From assembly GCA_013314855.1 (NCBI GenBank), contig JABUEW010000005.1, positions 1 through 59,196 on the forward strand: a stretch of DNA of 59,196 bases, in the 5' to 3' direction. Within the stretch, counting starts at the first letter, position 1; every line of letters starts with the position of its first letter. The translations under genes and the position numbers were made by a program. Source of the stretch: Bacillota bacterium (GTDB lineage: Bacteria; Bacillota; Clostridia; Acetivibrionales; DUMC01). Shown here piece after piece: positions 33,945-43,049 of this stretch. The notes beneath the pieces were generated by a model. It saw only the letters and a list, made by a program, of their open reading frames with translations, did not search any database and was not told the origin of the DNA.

Positions 33945-34311
33945 GAAAATTCCCCTTTCACAAACTTTAGCCAACTATAATCTCTTGCCTTTATTAAATT
34001 TGAGTTTATATAAATAGTAATTATATCTGCTTTCAGTATATACAATATTCATAACTTTTTGATGCAAAATCTATAGATGTTTTATGGAATTTCTATAGAT
34101 ATTTTTGTTCATAATCTCTTCGGAATATATATGTGGGTATATGTGAGGATTTTTGTGTCCGAAGTCTGACAACGCGATGCGACGCTTGTCACTCTTTTCA
34201 TATCAAAGCAGATTGCAATTAAACAAGTATTATGTTATATTTTTATGTAGATTAAAACTTAGTTTAATGCTTTAATATACTTAACTATACACATTTTAAG
34301 GAGGTTTTTAC
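33945..34311. other. Divergent intergenic region between the importer operon and pfp
   Basis: A/T-rich, holding the outward promoters of both units; I could not pick a convincing -35/-10 pair. A short inverted run around 34163-34192 (GACAACGCGATGCGACGC) is the only GC-richer block. No RNA gene seen. Confidence 0.4.
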
Positions 34312-35559
34312 ATGAGTAAGTTAAAAGGTGCATGTGTGTTTGGCCAATCAGGCGGGCCGACATCGGTTATTAATGCCAGTGCCGCCGGTGTAATAGAGGA
34401 AGCATTAAAACAAGACTGCATTACTGAAGTTTATGGAGCAGCTCATGGAATTAAAGGAATTTTAAATGAGGTCCTCTATGATATGAGCAAGGAAGACCCT
34501 TATGAATTGGAATTGCTCAAGACAACGCCATCTTCCGCCCTGGGTTCTGTCCGTTACAAACTTAAAAAGGCTGAAGAAGACGAAACAGATTATAAAAGAA
34601 TTCTTGAAGTATTTAAAAAATATAACATAAGGTATTTCTTCTACAATGGCGGAAACGATTCCATGGATACCTGCAATAAAGTCAGCAAATATATGCAAAA
34701 AGCTGGTTATGAATGCAGAGTGATGGGCGTACCCAAAACCATAGACAATGACCTTTGGGGTACCGACCATTGTCCTGGGTATGGCAGTGCAGCAAAGTAT
34801 ATTGCTACATCAATAATGGAAATATACCATGATGCAAGGGTATATGACAAGGGGATGATAACCATACTGGAAATTATGGGAAGAAATGCAGGATGGCTTA
34901 CTGCCGCATCTGCTCTTGCGTCATATAAAGGTTACGGACCAGATTTGATTTATCTGCCTGAACTTCCTTTTGACCTTGACAAATTTATTGAAAATGTCAG
35001 CAGAATATACAAAGAAAACGGGAATGTTATAGTTGCCGTTTCCGAAGGCATTAAAGATAAAGAAGGCACATATATTTCGGAATATGGTACCGACCTTGCC
35101 AAACATAAAGATGCCTTTGGTCATGCGCAACTTGGGGGACTTGCTGCAACCCTTGCAAATATAGTAAAGGAGAAAACGGGGGCAAAGGTACGCGGCATTG
35201 AATTCAGCTTGCTCCAAAGATGTGCTGCTCATCTCGCTTCACTTACTGATGTAAATGAGGCTTACATGGCTGGACAGGCTGCAGTCCAACATGCTGTACA
35301 GGGAGTTACGGACAAGATGGTAGCTTTTGAAAGGGCTGAACAACCTGAATACAAGTGTAATATTAAACTTATTAATCTTACTGATGTAGCCAATACTGAA
35401 AAGAAAGTGCCTCTTGAATGGATTATTAATGATGGGACGGGAGTTTCAGATGAGTTTGCAAAATATGCCCTTCCGTTAATTCAAGGTGAATCAAGGCCTC
35501 CTATTGAGGATGGCCTACCAAGGTTTGCCAAATTAAAAAAGGTGCTTGCTAAGAAATAA
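34312..35559 (+). CDS. pfp: Pyrophosphate-dependent 6-phosphofructokinase
   Basis: Converts fructose-6-phosphate and PPi to fructose-1,6-bisphosphate and Pi, reversibly. 415 residues. Phosphoryl-donor motif FGQSGGPTSVINAS at the start; YNGGNDSMDT near 118, where Asp replaces the Gly of ATP enzymes; and GVPKTIDNDLWGTDH, where PKTIDND replaces the ATP-type PGTIDND. Both changes mark PPi specificity. EIMGRNAGWL and a substrate His/Arg segment follow. AAGGAGG precedes ATG 34312. Single gene, feeding the class II aldolase found at 22 kb. Confidence 0.9.
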   Translation: MSKLKGACVFGQSGGPTSVINASAAGVIEEALKQDCITEVYGAAHGIKGILNEVLYDMSKEDPYELELLKTTPSSALGSVRYKLKKAEEDETDYKRILEVFKKYNIRYFFYNGGNDSMDTCNKVSKYMQKAGYECRVMGVPKTIDNDLWGTDHCPGYGSAAKYIATSIMEIYHDARVYDKGMITILEIMGRNAGWLTAASALASYKGYGPDLIYLPELPFDLDKFIENVSRIYKENGNVIVAVSEGIKDKEGTYISEYGTDLAKHKDAFGHAQLGGLAATLANIVKEKTGAKVRGIEFSLLQRCAAHLASLTDVNEAYMAGQAAVQHAVQGVTDKMVAFERAEQPEYKCNIKLINLTDVANTEKKVPLEWIINDGTGVSDEFAKYALPLIQGESRPPIEDGLPRFAKLKKVLAKK

Positions 35560-35668
35560 GCAGGCAGTAGCCGGATAAAGCAGATATAGATGCAGAGCTA
35601 TCTGGTTTTGCAAGTTAGTAATAAAAATCCTGCATTTTTAAAAATTTATAAAATTTTATTATAAACTA

Positions 35669-35697
35669 TTGCATCAATATAATTATTATGCTATAAT
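35669..35697 (+). promoter_or_regulatory. Sigma-A promoter of glnA
   Basis: TTGCAT (35669-35674), a 17-base spacer and TATAAT (35692-35697), placing the start near 35704 and giving a ~185-nt leader that includes the ANTAR element and terminator. Confidence 0.75.
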
Positions 35698-35737
35698 AAA
35701 AAATAGTTAAACATTTTTTAGTAATATAAAATTTAAT

Positions 35738-35798
35738 ACCTATTTGATTGTGCAATGAAGCATACAGGTAATTGCAAGACGTACTCAACGAAGGGTAT
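35738..35798 (+). ncRNA. ANTAR dual-hexaloop antiterminator element in the glnA leader
   Basis: Two stem-loops, each with a six-base loop having A at position 1 and G at position 4: P1 TGTGC-AATGAA-GCATA (35749-35764, extendable with ACCT/AGGT at 35738 and 35766) and P2 GTACTC-AACGAA-GGGTAT (35781-35798). This is the target recognised by ANTAR-domain proteins such as EutV/NasR. P2 shares bases with the terminator stem, so protein binding would favour antitermination. An ANTAR regulator is encoded at 44800-45381. Confidence 0.8.
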
Positions 35799-35826
35799 TT
35801 ATCATTCGTCAAGTACGTCTTTTTAT
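35778..35826 (+). terminator. Regulated intrinsic terminator before glnA
   Basis: GACGTACT (35778-35785) pairs with AGTACGTC (35812-35819), followed by TTTTT. The 5' arm overlaps hairpin P2 of the ANTAR element (35781-35798), so the two structures exclude each other. Confidence 0.85.
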
Positions 35827-35888
35827 TTATTATAAAGGTTTAAAAACTATAAATTTAAACTACAAATTTTATGAAAGGGGAGTATTAC

Positions 35889-37223
35889 ATGTCAAGATAT
35901 GGAAAAGAAGATGTTTTAAAGCTTGTAGAAGAACTAGATGTAAAATTTATACGCCTTCAGTTTACTGACATATTTGGTATGCTGAAAAATGTTGCTATTA
36001 CATCAGAACAGCTTGAGAAGGCGTTGAATAACAAGTGCATGTTTGACGGATCATCAATTGAAGGGTTTGTAAGAATTGAAGAATCAGATATGTATTTAGC
36101 ACCGGATCCCAATTCATTTGCAGTATTTCCGTGGAGGCCACAAACCGGTAAAGTAGCAAGGCTTATATGTGATGTACTTAACCCTGATGGTACTCCATTT
36201 GAAGGAGATCCAAGGTATGTTTTGAAAAAAGCCTTGAAAAAAGCCGCCGATATGGGTTATGAAAAGTTTAATGTCGGTCCCGAATGTGAATTCTTTTTGT
36301 TTCTTACCGATAACGAAGGAAACCCAACAATAAAAACCCACGACAATGCCGGATATTTTGACCTTGGACCAGTGGACTTAGGCGAAAATTCAAGAAGGGA
36401 TATTTGCCTTGCTCTTGAGGAAATGGGCTTCGAAATAGAAGCTTCTCACCATGAAGTTGCACCCGGCCAGCATGAAATTGATTTCAAATATCAGGAAGCT
36501 CTTACTACAGCAGACAATATAATGACATTCAAGATGGTTGTTAAAACTATAGCCCAAAAGAATAGTTTGCATGCTACATTCATGCCAAAACCCATTTTTG
36601 GAATTAACGGTTCAGGTATGCACACAAATATTTCGTTGTTTAAGGATGGCAAAAATGCATTTTATGATGAAACCGACTCCCTGCAATTAAGCCAGGAAGC
36701 TTATTGGTTTATCGGAGGACTTATTAAAAACATAAGATCAATTACAGCAATAACAAACCCCACTGTAAATTCTTATAAGCGCCTTGTGCCTGGCTATGAA
36801 GCACCTGTATATATCGCCTGGTCTGCAAGGAACAGAAGTCCTCTTATCAGAATACCGGCTGCTAGAGGAGAAGCTACAAGGCTTGAATTAAGGTGCCCTG
36901 ATCCATCCTGTAACCCGTATCTGGCTTTAGCTGTAATCTTAATTGCAGGTCTTGATGGAATAGAAAACAAAATTCAGCCTCCATTACCAATTGATAAAAA
37001 TATATTCGAAATGACAGAAGAACAAAGGCTGAAAGAAGGCATTCTTTCACTTCCCGGAAGCCTTGAAGAAGCCATCAATGAATTAGAAAAGAGCAAACTT
37101 GCCGAGGAGATTTTGGGAAAGCATATTTTTGTTAAATATATTGAAGCCAAAAGAAAAGAATGGGATGATTACAGGACCAAAATAACCAAATGGGAACTTG
37201 AACACTATTTAACAAAGTATTGA
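35889..37223 (+). CDS. glnA: Glutamine synthetase, type I
   Basis: Makes glutamine from glutamate, ammonia and ATP as a cytosolic dodecamer. 444 residues. [18 protein letters not shown] near 50, [11 protein letters not shown] near 125 (metal Glu), [12 protein letters not shown] near 195, [12 protein letters not shown] near 245, and the Arg loop [12 protein letters not shown] near 320 are all intact. The adenylylation-type Tyr loop is not evident, in line with the GSI-alpha form of Firmicutes. ATG 35889 follows AAAGGGGAG; an in-frame ATG 18 bases upstream lies before that site. Expression is likely gated by the ANTAR/terminator leader. Confidence 0.95.
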   Translation: MSRYGKEDVLKLVEELDVKFIRLQFTDIFGMLKNVAITSEQLEKALNNKCMFDGSSIEGFVRIEESDMYLAPDPNSFAVFPWRPQTGKVARLICDVLNPDGTPFEGDPRYVLKKALKKAADMGYEKFNVGPECEFFLFLTDNEGNPTIKTHDNAGYFDLGPVDLGENSRRDICLALEEMGFEIEASHHEVAPGQHEIDFKYQEALTTADNIMTFKMVVKTIAQKNSLHATFMPKPIFGINGSGMHTNISLFKDGKNAFYDETDSLQLSQEAYWFIGGLIKNIRSITAITNPTVNSYKRLVPGYEAPVYIAWSARNRSPLIRIPAARGEATRLELRCPDPSCNPYLALAVILIAGLDGIENKIQPPLPIDKNIFEMTEEQRLKEGILSLPGSLEEAINELEKSKLAEEILGKHIFVKYIEAKRKEWDDYRTKITKWELEHYLTKY

Positions 37224-37366
37224 TATAATGAATGCTATGTATGTTATGCTGTACACTATCAATTAAAATTAAACTTATATAATTAACACATATTAACTAT
37301 AACAATATGTTATAATAAAATATACTGTATATTTGTCCAATCCGTTTTATTTTTATGGTGGTTTTT

Positions 37367-38272
37367 ATGGATGTTAATCTGGAACTATATAAAGTTTTTT
37401 ATTATGTTGTAAAGACAGGTAGCATCTCCAAAGCTTCCCAGGAGCTTTTTATCTCACAACCTGCAGTAAGTCAGGCCATAAAAAAGCTTGAATCCAAGCT
37501 TGGAGGGCAATTGTTCACCCGGGCACCTAAAGGAATTGTCCTTACACCTGAAGGAGAAGTCTTGTTTAAATATATTGAACAAGGCTATAATACGATATTG
37601 TTAGCAGAAAGCAAGTTTATGGAAGCTATTAATCTTGATTTGGGCAATATACGTATTGGTGCAAGCGACATGACTTTAAAATATTTTTTACTTCCTTACC
37701 TTGAAGAATTTCACAAGCAATTCCCTAAAATTAGAATAAAAGTTACAAACGGTCCGTCTCCCGAAACTGTGAATTCCCTGAAAATGGGTTCCATTGACTT
37801 TGGGGTAGTAAGCCTTCCTTTAACTAATGATGAAACAATCGATGTATCTGAAGTAATGGAAATTCAGGACTGTTTTGTTGCAAATTACCGTTTTAGCGAC
37901 CTTACTTCAAGGGAAGTCTCAATAAAGGAGCTCGTCAAGTATCCTATAATTATGCTTGAAAAAAATACGAGCACAAGGCAGTATATAGATGATTACCTGT
38001 CTCAGCATTCGGTATCACTGGTTCCTGAGTTTGAGCTTGCAACAAGCGACCTTATTGTTCAATTCGCTTGCAGAGGTTTGGGCATATCCTGTGTTGTCAG
38101 GAATTTTGCAGAAGAAAGCATAAAAAGTGGTATATTATTTGAAATTGCCTTGGAGGAAAAAATACCTCCAAGGCATATTGGCATAATTAAATTACGTAAC
38201 GTGCCGTTGACTGCTGCAGCCAAAAAGTTTATGGAGTTGATTCAAAACAAGACCAGTATTGGAAAATTTTAA
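37367..38272 (+). CDS. LysR-family transcriptional regulator
   Basis: About 301 residues. N-terminal winged helix-turn-helix (YVVKTGSISKASQELFISQP, then AVSQAIKKLESKLGGQLFTR) and a periplasmic-binding-like effector domain (GNIRIGASDMTLKYFLLPYL onward). ATG 37367 follows GGTGG; ATG 37355 is the alternative. It lies between glnA and purA on the same strand. CysB/CysL/CidR-like relatives sense small acids; the ligand here cannot be read. A nitrogen link is only contextual. Confidence 0.88.
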   Translation: MDVNLELYKVFYYVVKTGSISKASQELFISQPAVSQAIKKLESKLGGQLFTRAPKGIVLTPEGEVLFKYIEQGYNTILLAESKFMEAINLDLGNIRIGASDMTLKYFLLPYLEEFHKQFPKIRIKVTNGPSPETVNSLKMGSIDFGVVSLPLTNDETIDVSEVMEIQDCFVANYRFSDLTSREVSIKELVKYPIIMLEKNTSTRQYIDDYLSQHSVSLVPEFELATSDLIVQFACRGLGISCVVRNFAEESIKSGILFEIALEEKIPPRHIGIIKLRNVPLTAAAKKFMELIQNKTSIGKF

Positions 38273-38398
38273 AGTGTATAACTTCATCTTATGATTTAAA
38301 TAAGTAATATGAATTTTACTTATTCCCTAAAAACAAATATAATAGCAGTAGAGATAAAATAAACATAATAGACGTACATTGTTTTAGGGGGTTTTTAG

Positions 38399-39673
38399 AT
38401 GGTAAGAGCTGTAGTAGGAGCCAATTGGGGTGACGAGGGTAAAGGTAAAATGACCGACATGCTTGCATTTGAGTCAGATATTGTTGTAAGATTCCAGGGG
38501 GGCAGTAATGCAGGCCATACTATAATAAATAATTACGGAAAATTTGCTTTGCACCTACTTCCGTCAGGTGTATTCTACAATCACGTAACTAATATCTTGG
38601 GGCCCGGCACTGCGCTGAATATAAAAATTCTTCTCGATGAATTAAAGAATTTAGAAGATAAAGGTATTCCAAAACCAAAACTACTTATATCCGAACGGGC
38701 ACAGGTTGTAATGCCATGGCATATTCTATTTGACAAATACGAAGAAGAAAGGCTAGGCAGCAGGCAGTTTGGCTCCACGAAAGCAGGTATTGCTCCTTTT
38801 TATTCAGATAAGTATTATAAAATTGGTATACAGGTATGTGACCTTTACGATAGGGAGATACTTAAAGATAAAATAACTTCTATATGCGAGGTAAAAAACC
38901 TATTGCTTAAAACGCTGTACAACGTGCCACCTATAGACCAAGACATGGTTTATAATGAACTGTTGTCTCTGGGCGAAAAAATATCATCCATGGTTTGTGA
39001 TACTACAAGCTTCCTGCATAAGTCACTGAAAGAAGGGAAAAGGATTCTCCTTGAGGGGCAACTGGGTGCATTAAAAGATCCTGACCACGGGATTTATCCT
39101 TTTACTACATCTTCCTCACCGCTGGCAGGATTTGCCGCTATAGGCGCAGGTATTCCCCCTTATGAGATCAAAGACATCATTGCTGTCATCAAGGCCTATT
39201 CCAGTTGTGTAGGCGCTGGCCCTTTTGTAACCGAACTACACGGCGCAGAGGCTTCTGAGCTCCGCGAAAGGGGTGGTGATGCAGGCGAATATGGAGCTAC
39301 CACTGGCCGTCCACGCAGGATGGGCTGGTTTGATGCTGTAGCTACCAGATATGGTTGTATGGTTCAAGGTGCTACGGAAGCTGCGTTGACTTTACTTGAC
39401 GTTCTTGGTTATCTCGATGAGATTCCGGTTTGTATAGGCTATGAAATTGATGGACATGTAACGGAAAACTTTCCGGTTACTTCTCTACTTGAAAAGGCCA
39501 AACCGGTATATAAGATATTCCCCGGTTGGAAATGTAACATATCAGGAATCCGAAAATATGATGATTTGCCAGGGAATGCGAAAAAATATGTTGAGTTTAT
39601 TGAAAACTTTATAGGTATTCCAATAAAATGGATATCCAATGGCCCCAGGAGGGAGAATATTATAATGCGTTGA
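38399..39673 (+). CDS. purA: Adenylosuccinate synthetase
   Basis: GTP-dependent condensation of IMP with aspartate, first step to AMP. 424 residues. The P-loop-like GANWGDEGKGKMTD at the start (with catalytic Asp and His in NAGHTI), the IMP-binding GSTKAGIAPFYSD near 120, and GATTGRPRRMGWFD near 300 are clear. Some segments are shorter or diverged compared with E. coli PurA (STKAGI where STGRGIGP is common), suggesting a divergent clostridial subgroup. ATG 38399 follows AGGGGG. It ends at a shared palindromic terminator. Confidence 0.92.
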   Translation: MVRAVVGANWGDEGKGKMTDMLAFESDIVVRFQGGSNAGHTIINNYGKFALHLLPSGVFYNHVTNILGPGTALNIKILLDELKNLEDKGIPKPKLLISERAQVVMPWHILFDKYEEERLGSRQFGSTKAGIAPFYSDKYYKIGIQVCDLYDREILKDKITSICEVKNLLLKTLYNVPPIDQDMVYNELLSLGEKISSMVCDTTSFLHKSLKEGKRILLEGQLGALKDPDHGIYPFTTSSSPLAGFAAIGAGIPPYEIKDIIAVIKAYSSCVGAGPFVTELHGAEASELRERGGDAGEYGATTGRPRRMGWFDAVATRYGCMVQGATEAALTLLDVLGYLDEIPVCIGYEIDGHVTENFPVTSLLEKAKPVYKIFPGWKCNISGIRKYDDLPGNAKKYVEFIENFIGIPIKWISNGPRRENIIMR

Positions 39674-39703
39674 CTATAATGCGTTGACGATGATTTAACA
39701 CCG

Positions 39704-39735
39704 CCTGCACTAAAGTGCAGGGGCTCCATTTTTAT
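39704..39735. terminator. Terminator hairpin between purA and gatB
   Basis: CCTGCACTAAAGTGCAGG (39704-39721), followed on the + strand by CTCCATTTTTATTTTTC. It sits between convergent genes and contains the same 16-mer as 15513-15528. Confidence 0.75.
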
Positions 39736-41162
39736 TTTTCTAATTCTTTTAATAATAACCCATTTATAATTTGAGGGTTGGCTTTGCCTTTTGTTTCCTT
39801 CATTGCCTGCCCCATGAGAAAACCCAATGCTTTCTTCTTTCCGTTCCTATAATCAGCCACTGAAGCAGGGTTATCCTTTATTACTTTCCTCACAACATCA
39901 AAGAGGGCCTCCTCGTCGTTTAAAATCTCCAGTCCTTTCTCTTTTACTATAACTTCAGGCTCCCTTCCAGTATCAAACATTTCCTCAAAAACCTTTTTAG
40001 CTGTTGTCCCGTTAATAATACCTTTGTCAATTAAGGATACTAGCTTTGCAAGATATTCCGGCGGAAACTGTATATCCTCTACCCCCATATTCCTATCTTT
40101 AAGTATACGCATTAAATCTCCCATAATCCAATTGCTCACGGCCTTAACATTTGTACTTTTCCTTGCTGCCTCTTCAAAGAAGTCTGATAACTCTTTTGAA
40201 GATGTAAGAATCTCAGCATCATATGCAGGCAGTCCATATTCGGATATATACCTTTCTCTTCTGTCACTGGGAAGCTCAGGTAGTGTAGTTTTCATTCCTT
40301 CTACCAGTTCCTTTTTGATTGTTAAAGGCGGTAAATCAGGTTCAGGAAAATACCTGTAATCCTGCGCATCTTCTTTGCTCCTCATCGGATAACTTTCTCC
40401 TCTGTTATCATCCCAACGTCTTGTTTCTCTGAGAATTACCCCCCCGGCTTTAATTACGTTTATCTGCCTTGCAACCTCAGCTTCAATAGCCCTGAAAATA
40501 GCTCTGAACGAGTTTAAGTTTTTCATTTCGGTCCTTTCTCCAAGCTCTTTTCTTCCTTGTGGTCTGATAGAAATATTCACATCAGCACGCAAGGAGCCTT
40601 CCTCCATTTTGCAATCTGAAACACCTATAAACTGAAGTATGGATTTAAGTTTTTCAAGGTAGGCCCTTGCTTCTTCGGCAGATGCTATATCAGGTTCACT
40701 CACAATTTCAATCAAAGGTACTCCTGCCCTATTGTAATCTACAAAAGAATAAGTGCCATCCTCGCTATGCAAAAGCTTCCCTGCATCTTCTTCTATATGA
40801 ATCCTTTGAATTCTTATTTTCTTTTTTCGTCCTCCTGCTTCAATTTCTATATATCCATTTTTACAAATAGGCAAATCATATTGAGATATTTGGTAACCTT
40901 TTGGAAGATCCGGATAAAAGTAGTTTTTCCTGTCCTGCTTGGTAAAGACGGAAATTGTACAATTTGTAGCAAGTCCTGCCTTTATTGCATATTCAACAAC
41001 ACGCCTGTTTAAAACAGGCAATACTCCCGGCATGCCTATACAAATAGGACAACAATGGGTATTTGGAAGGCCACCGAACTCAGTGGTACAGGAGCAAAAA
41101 ATTTTTGTTTTTGTAGATAATTCCGCATGTACTTCCAGGCCAATTACTGCTTCATAAACCAT
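39732..41162 (-). CDS. gatB: Asp-tRNA(Asn)/Glu-tRNA(Gln) amidotransferase subunit B
   Basis: The tRNA-binding/kinase subunit of GatCAB, which turns Glu-tRNA(Gln) or Asp-tRNA(Asn) into the amide form. 476 residues. [18 protein letters not shown] at the start, then the zinc Cys set (FCSCTTEFG and [11 protein letters not shown]), EDAGKLLH near 120, and a C-terminal YqeY-like tail ([18 protein letters not shown]). ATG 41162 follows GAGGTG. Last gene of the purF-gatCAB run. The 66-base gap to gatA is an imperfect array of ATCATATC-like repeats. Confidence 0.95.
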   Translation of the reverse strand: MVYEAVIGLEVHAELSTKTKIFCSCTTEFGGLPNTHCCPICIGMPGVLPVLNRRVVEYAIKAGLATNCTISVFTKQDRKNYFYPDLPKGYQISQYDLPICKNGYIEIEAGGRKKKIRIQRIHIEEDAGKLLHSEDGTYSFVDYNRAGVPLIEIVSEPDIASAEEARAYLEKLKSILQFIGVSDCKMEEGSLRADVNISIRPQGRKELGERTEMKNLNSFRAIFRAIEAEVARQINVIKAGGVILRETRRWDDNRGESYPMRSKEDAQDYRYFPEPDLPPLTIKKELVEGMKTTLPELPSDRRERYISEYGLPAYDAEILTSSKELSDFFEEAARKSTNVKAVSNWIMGDLMRILKDRNMGVEDIQFPPEYLAKLVSLIDKGIINGTTAKKVFEEMFDTGREPEVIVKEKGLEILNDEEALFDVVRKVIKDNPASVADYRNGKKKALGFLMGQAMKETKGKANPQIINGLLLKELEK

Positions 41163-41228
41163 TTTTTCACCTCAAATCATATCGAATCACATCGAATCAT
41201 ATCATATCAATAAATCAATCATATCAAA

Positions 41229-42704
41229 TCATATATTTGATCCGTTTAACACAGGCCTATTCTTATGAAACTCAGTATTTTGTTCAAAGGTATAAGCCGC
41301 TCTAAGGATTGTTGTTTCATCAAAACGCTTTCCTATGAGCTGAAGCCCTATCGGCATAGACTTACTGTCCATACCACAGGGGATAGACATAGCTGGAAGT
41401 CCGGCAATATTAACGGGAACTGTAAATATATCTCCCATATACATTTTAAGCGGATCATTAATTTTTTCACCTATTTTAAAAGCTGTTGTAGGTGTTACAG
41501 GCCCGATAATTATATCACATTTTTCAAAAGCTCTGTTAAACTCCTGGGTTATAACTGTCCTTGCTTTAAGTGCTTTTTTATAATACGCATCATAATAACC
41601 GGAACTTAATACATAAGTTCCTAAAAGGATACGCCTCTTTACTTCAGTTCCAAAACCTTCACTCCTGGTTCGCTTGCAAAAGTCTATCAAATCTTTGCAG
41701 CCTGAAGCCCTATATCCGAATTTAATTCCATCATACCTGGCAAGGTTGGAACTGGCTTCTGCAAGAGCTATAATATAATAAGCCGGAACAACATATTCCA
41801 TTACCGGAATGGAAATTTCCTCACATTCAGCACCTAAACCTGTAAATATCCGAACAGCATTAAGTACAGCATCTCTGACATCCTTTTCCACACTATCGTC
41901 TATGAATTCTCTCGGTATACCGATTTTCATGCCTTTAACATCATCTATAAGGGTTTTTGTATAGTCAGGATGCTCTCTTCTTAAAGAAGTAGAATCCATA
42001 GGGTCATAGCCTGCTATTGCGTTAAGCACTATGGCACAATCAGCAACAGTTTTGGTCAAAGGCCCAATCTGGTCAAAAGAAGACGCATAAGCTATAAGCC
42101 CAAACCTTGAAATTAAACCATAGGTTGGTTTTAAGCCTACACACCCACAGAATGAAGCCGGTTGCCTTATAGAACCTCCTGTGTCCGACCCAAGGCAATA
42201 CACTGCTTCTCCTGCAACTACAGCAGCTGCTGAGCCTCCGCTTGAACCTCCCGGCACTCTTTCGGTATCCCAGGGGTTTTTTGTCTTTTTGAAATAAGAG
42301 CTTTCTGTAGAGCTTCCCATGGCAAACTCATCCATATTAATTTTTCCTAAAAGCACTGCCCCGCTATCATAAAGTTTTTTTACTACATGAGCGTCATATG
42401 GAGGAACAAAATTACTCAGCATTTTAGAAGCACATGTAGTAGGTATACCTTTGGTACAAATATTGTCTTTAACAGCCATAGGGATTCCTGCCAAGGGAGA
42501 ATTCAAAGCACCTTTATCCAACTTCTCCTGGACCTTAACTGCTTGTTCCATGGCCTGTTCTTCGACAACACTTATATAACACCCGAATTCTGAATCCAGT
42601 TTCCCTATCCTATCCAGCATGTACCTTGTTAATTCAGGCACGCTAATCTCTTTTTTATTTATAAGGCTGCTTAAACTACTTATTGTGAGTTCATGAAATT
42701 CCAC
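41229..42704 (-). CDS. gatA: Asp-tRNA(Asn)/Glu-tRNA(Gln) amidotransferase subunit A
   Basis: Amidase-signature glutaminase subunit that releases ammonia from glutamine for GatB. 491 residues. The Ser-cisSer-Lys triad: Lys in AVKDNICTKG near 79, cisSer in GGSSGGSAAAV near 152-162, and Ser in GSDTGGSIRQPASFCG near 173-188. The start is GTG 42704 with GGAGG 8-12 bases upstream. It is 30 bases downstream of gatC. Confidence 0.95.
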   Translation of the reverse strand: MEFHELTISSLSSLINKKEISVPELTRYMLDRIGKLDSEFGCYISVVEEQAMEQAVKVQEKLDKGALNSPLAGIPMAVKDNICTKGIPTTCASKMLSNFVPPYDAHVVKKLYDSGAVLLGKINMDEFAMGSSTESSYFKKTKNPWDTERVPGGSSGGSAAAVVAGEAVYCLGSDTGGSIRQPASFCGCVGLKPTYGLISRFGLIAYASSFDQIGPLTKTVADCAIVLNAIAGYDPMDSTSLRREHPDYTKTLIDDVKGMKIGIPREFIDDSVEKDVRDAVLNAVRIFTGLGAECEEISIPVMEYVVPAYYIIALAEASSNLARYDGIKFGYRASGCKDLIDFCKRTRSEGFGTEVKRRILLGTYVLSSGYYDAYYKKALKARTVITQEFNRAFEKCDIIIGPVTPTTAFKIGEKINDPLKMYMGDIFTVPVNIAGLPAMSIPCGMDSKSMPIGLQLIGKRFDETTILRAAYTFEQNTEFHKNRPVLNGSNI

Positions 42705-42734
42705 AACTCTTCCTCCATTCTCGCAGAGTAACTA

Positions 42735-43034
42735 TTATTCTACAACCCTAGGAACAATAAAGTATCCCAATTCCTCTTCTTCAGCCCCACAAAGTAAATC
42801 TTTTCTATCATAAGACTCAGTAATCACATCATCTCTTAAAACATTTCCATCCATATCTTCATCCATACTCAGATATTCCATTGCATCTATGTTTGATGTA
42901 TCCATCTCTTTAAGTTTATCAAAATATGCGATAATTTTGCTTATTTCAATAACCATTTCTTCCTTATCCTTTTCGTCAAGCTGCAATCTTGCCAGTCCGG
43001 CAATATATTCTATAATTTCTCTTGTTATTGCCAT
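42735..43034 (-). CDS. gatC: Asp-tRNA(Asn)/Glu-tRNA(Gln) amidotransferase subunit C
   Basis: 99 residues. A small helical subunit that wraps GatA and GatB: ITREIIEYIAGLARLQLDEK at the N-terminus, MDTSNIDAMEY in the middle and the PRVVE end. ATG 43034 follows GGGGAGGTG; it starts 15 bases after the purF stop, so the four genes form one operon. Confidence 0.93.
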   Translation of the reverse strand: MAITREIIEYIAGLARLQLDEKDKEEMVIEISKIIAYFDKLKEMDTSNIDAMEYLSMDEDMDGNVLRDDVITESYDRKDLLCGAEEEELGYFIVPRVVE

Positions 43035-43049
43035 TCTATACACCTCCCC

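Noticed and set aside
34130-34200. Possible small RNA or tRNA in the pfp upstream region
   Set aside because: The GC-richer block has no cloverleaf or stable long stem.
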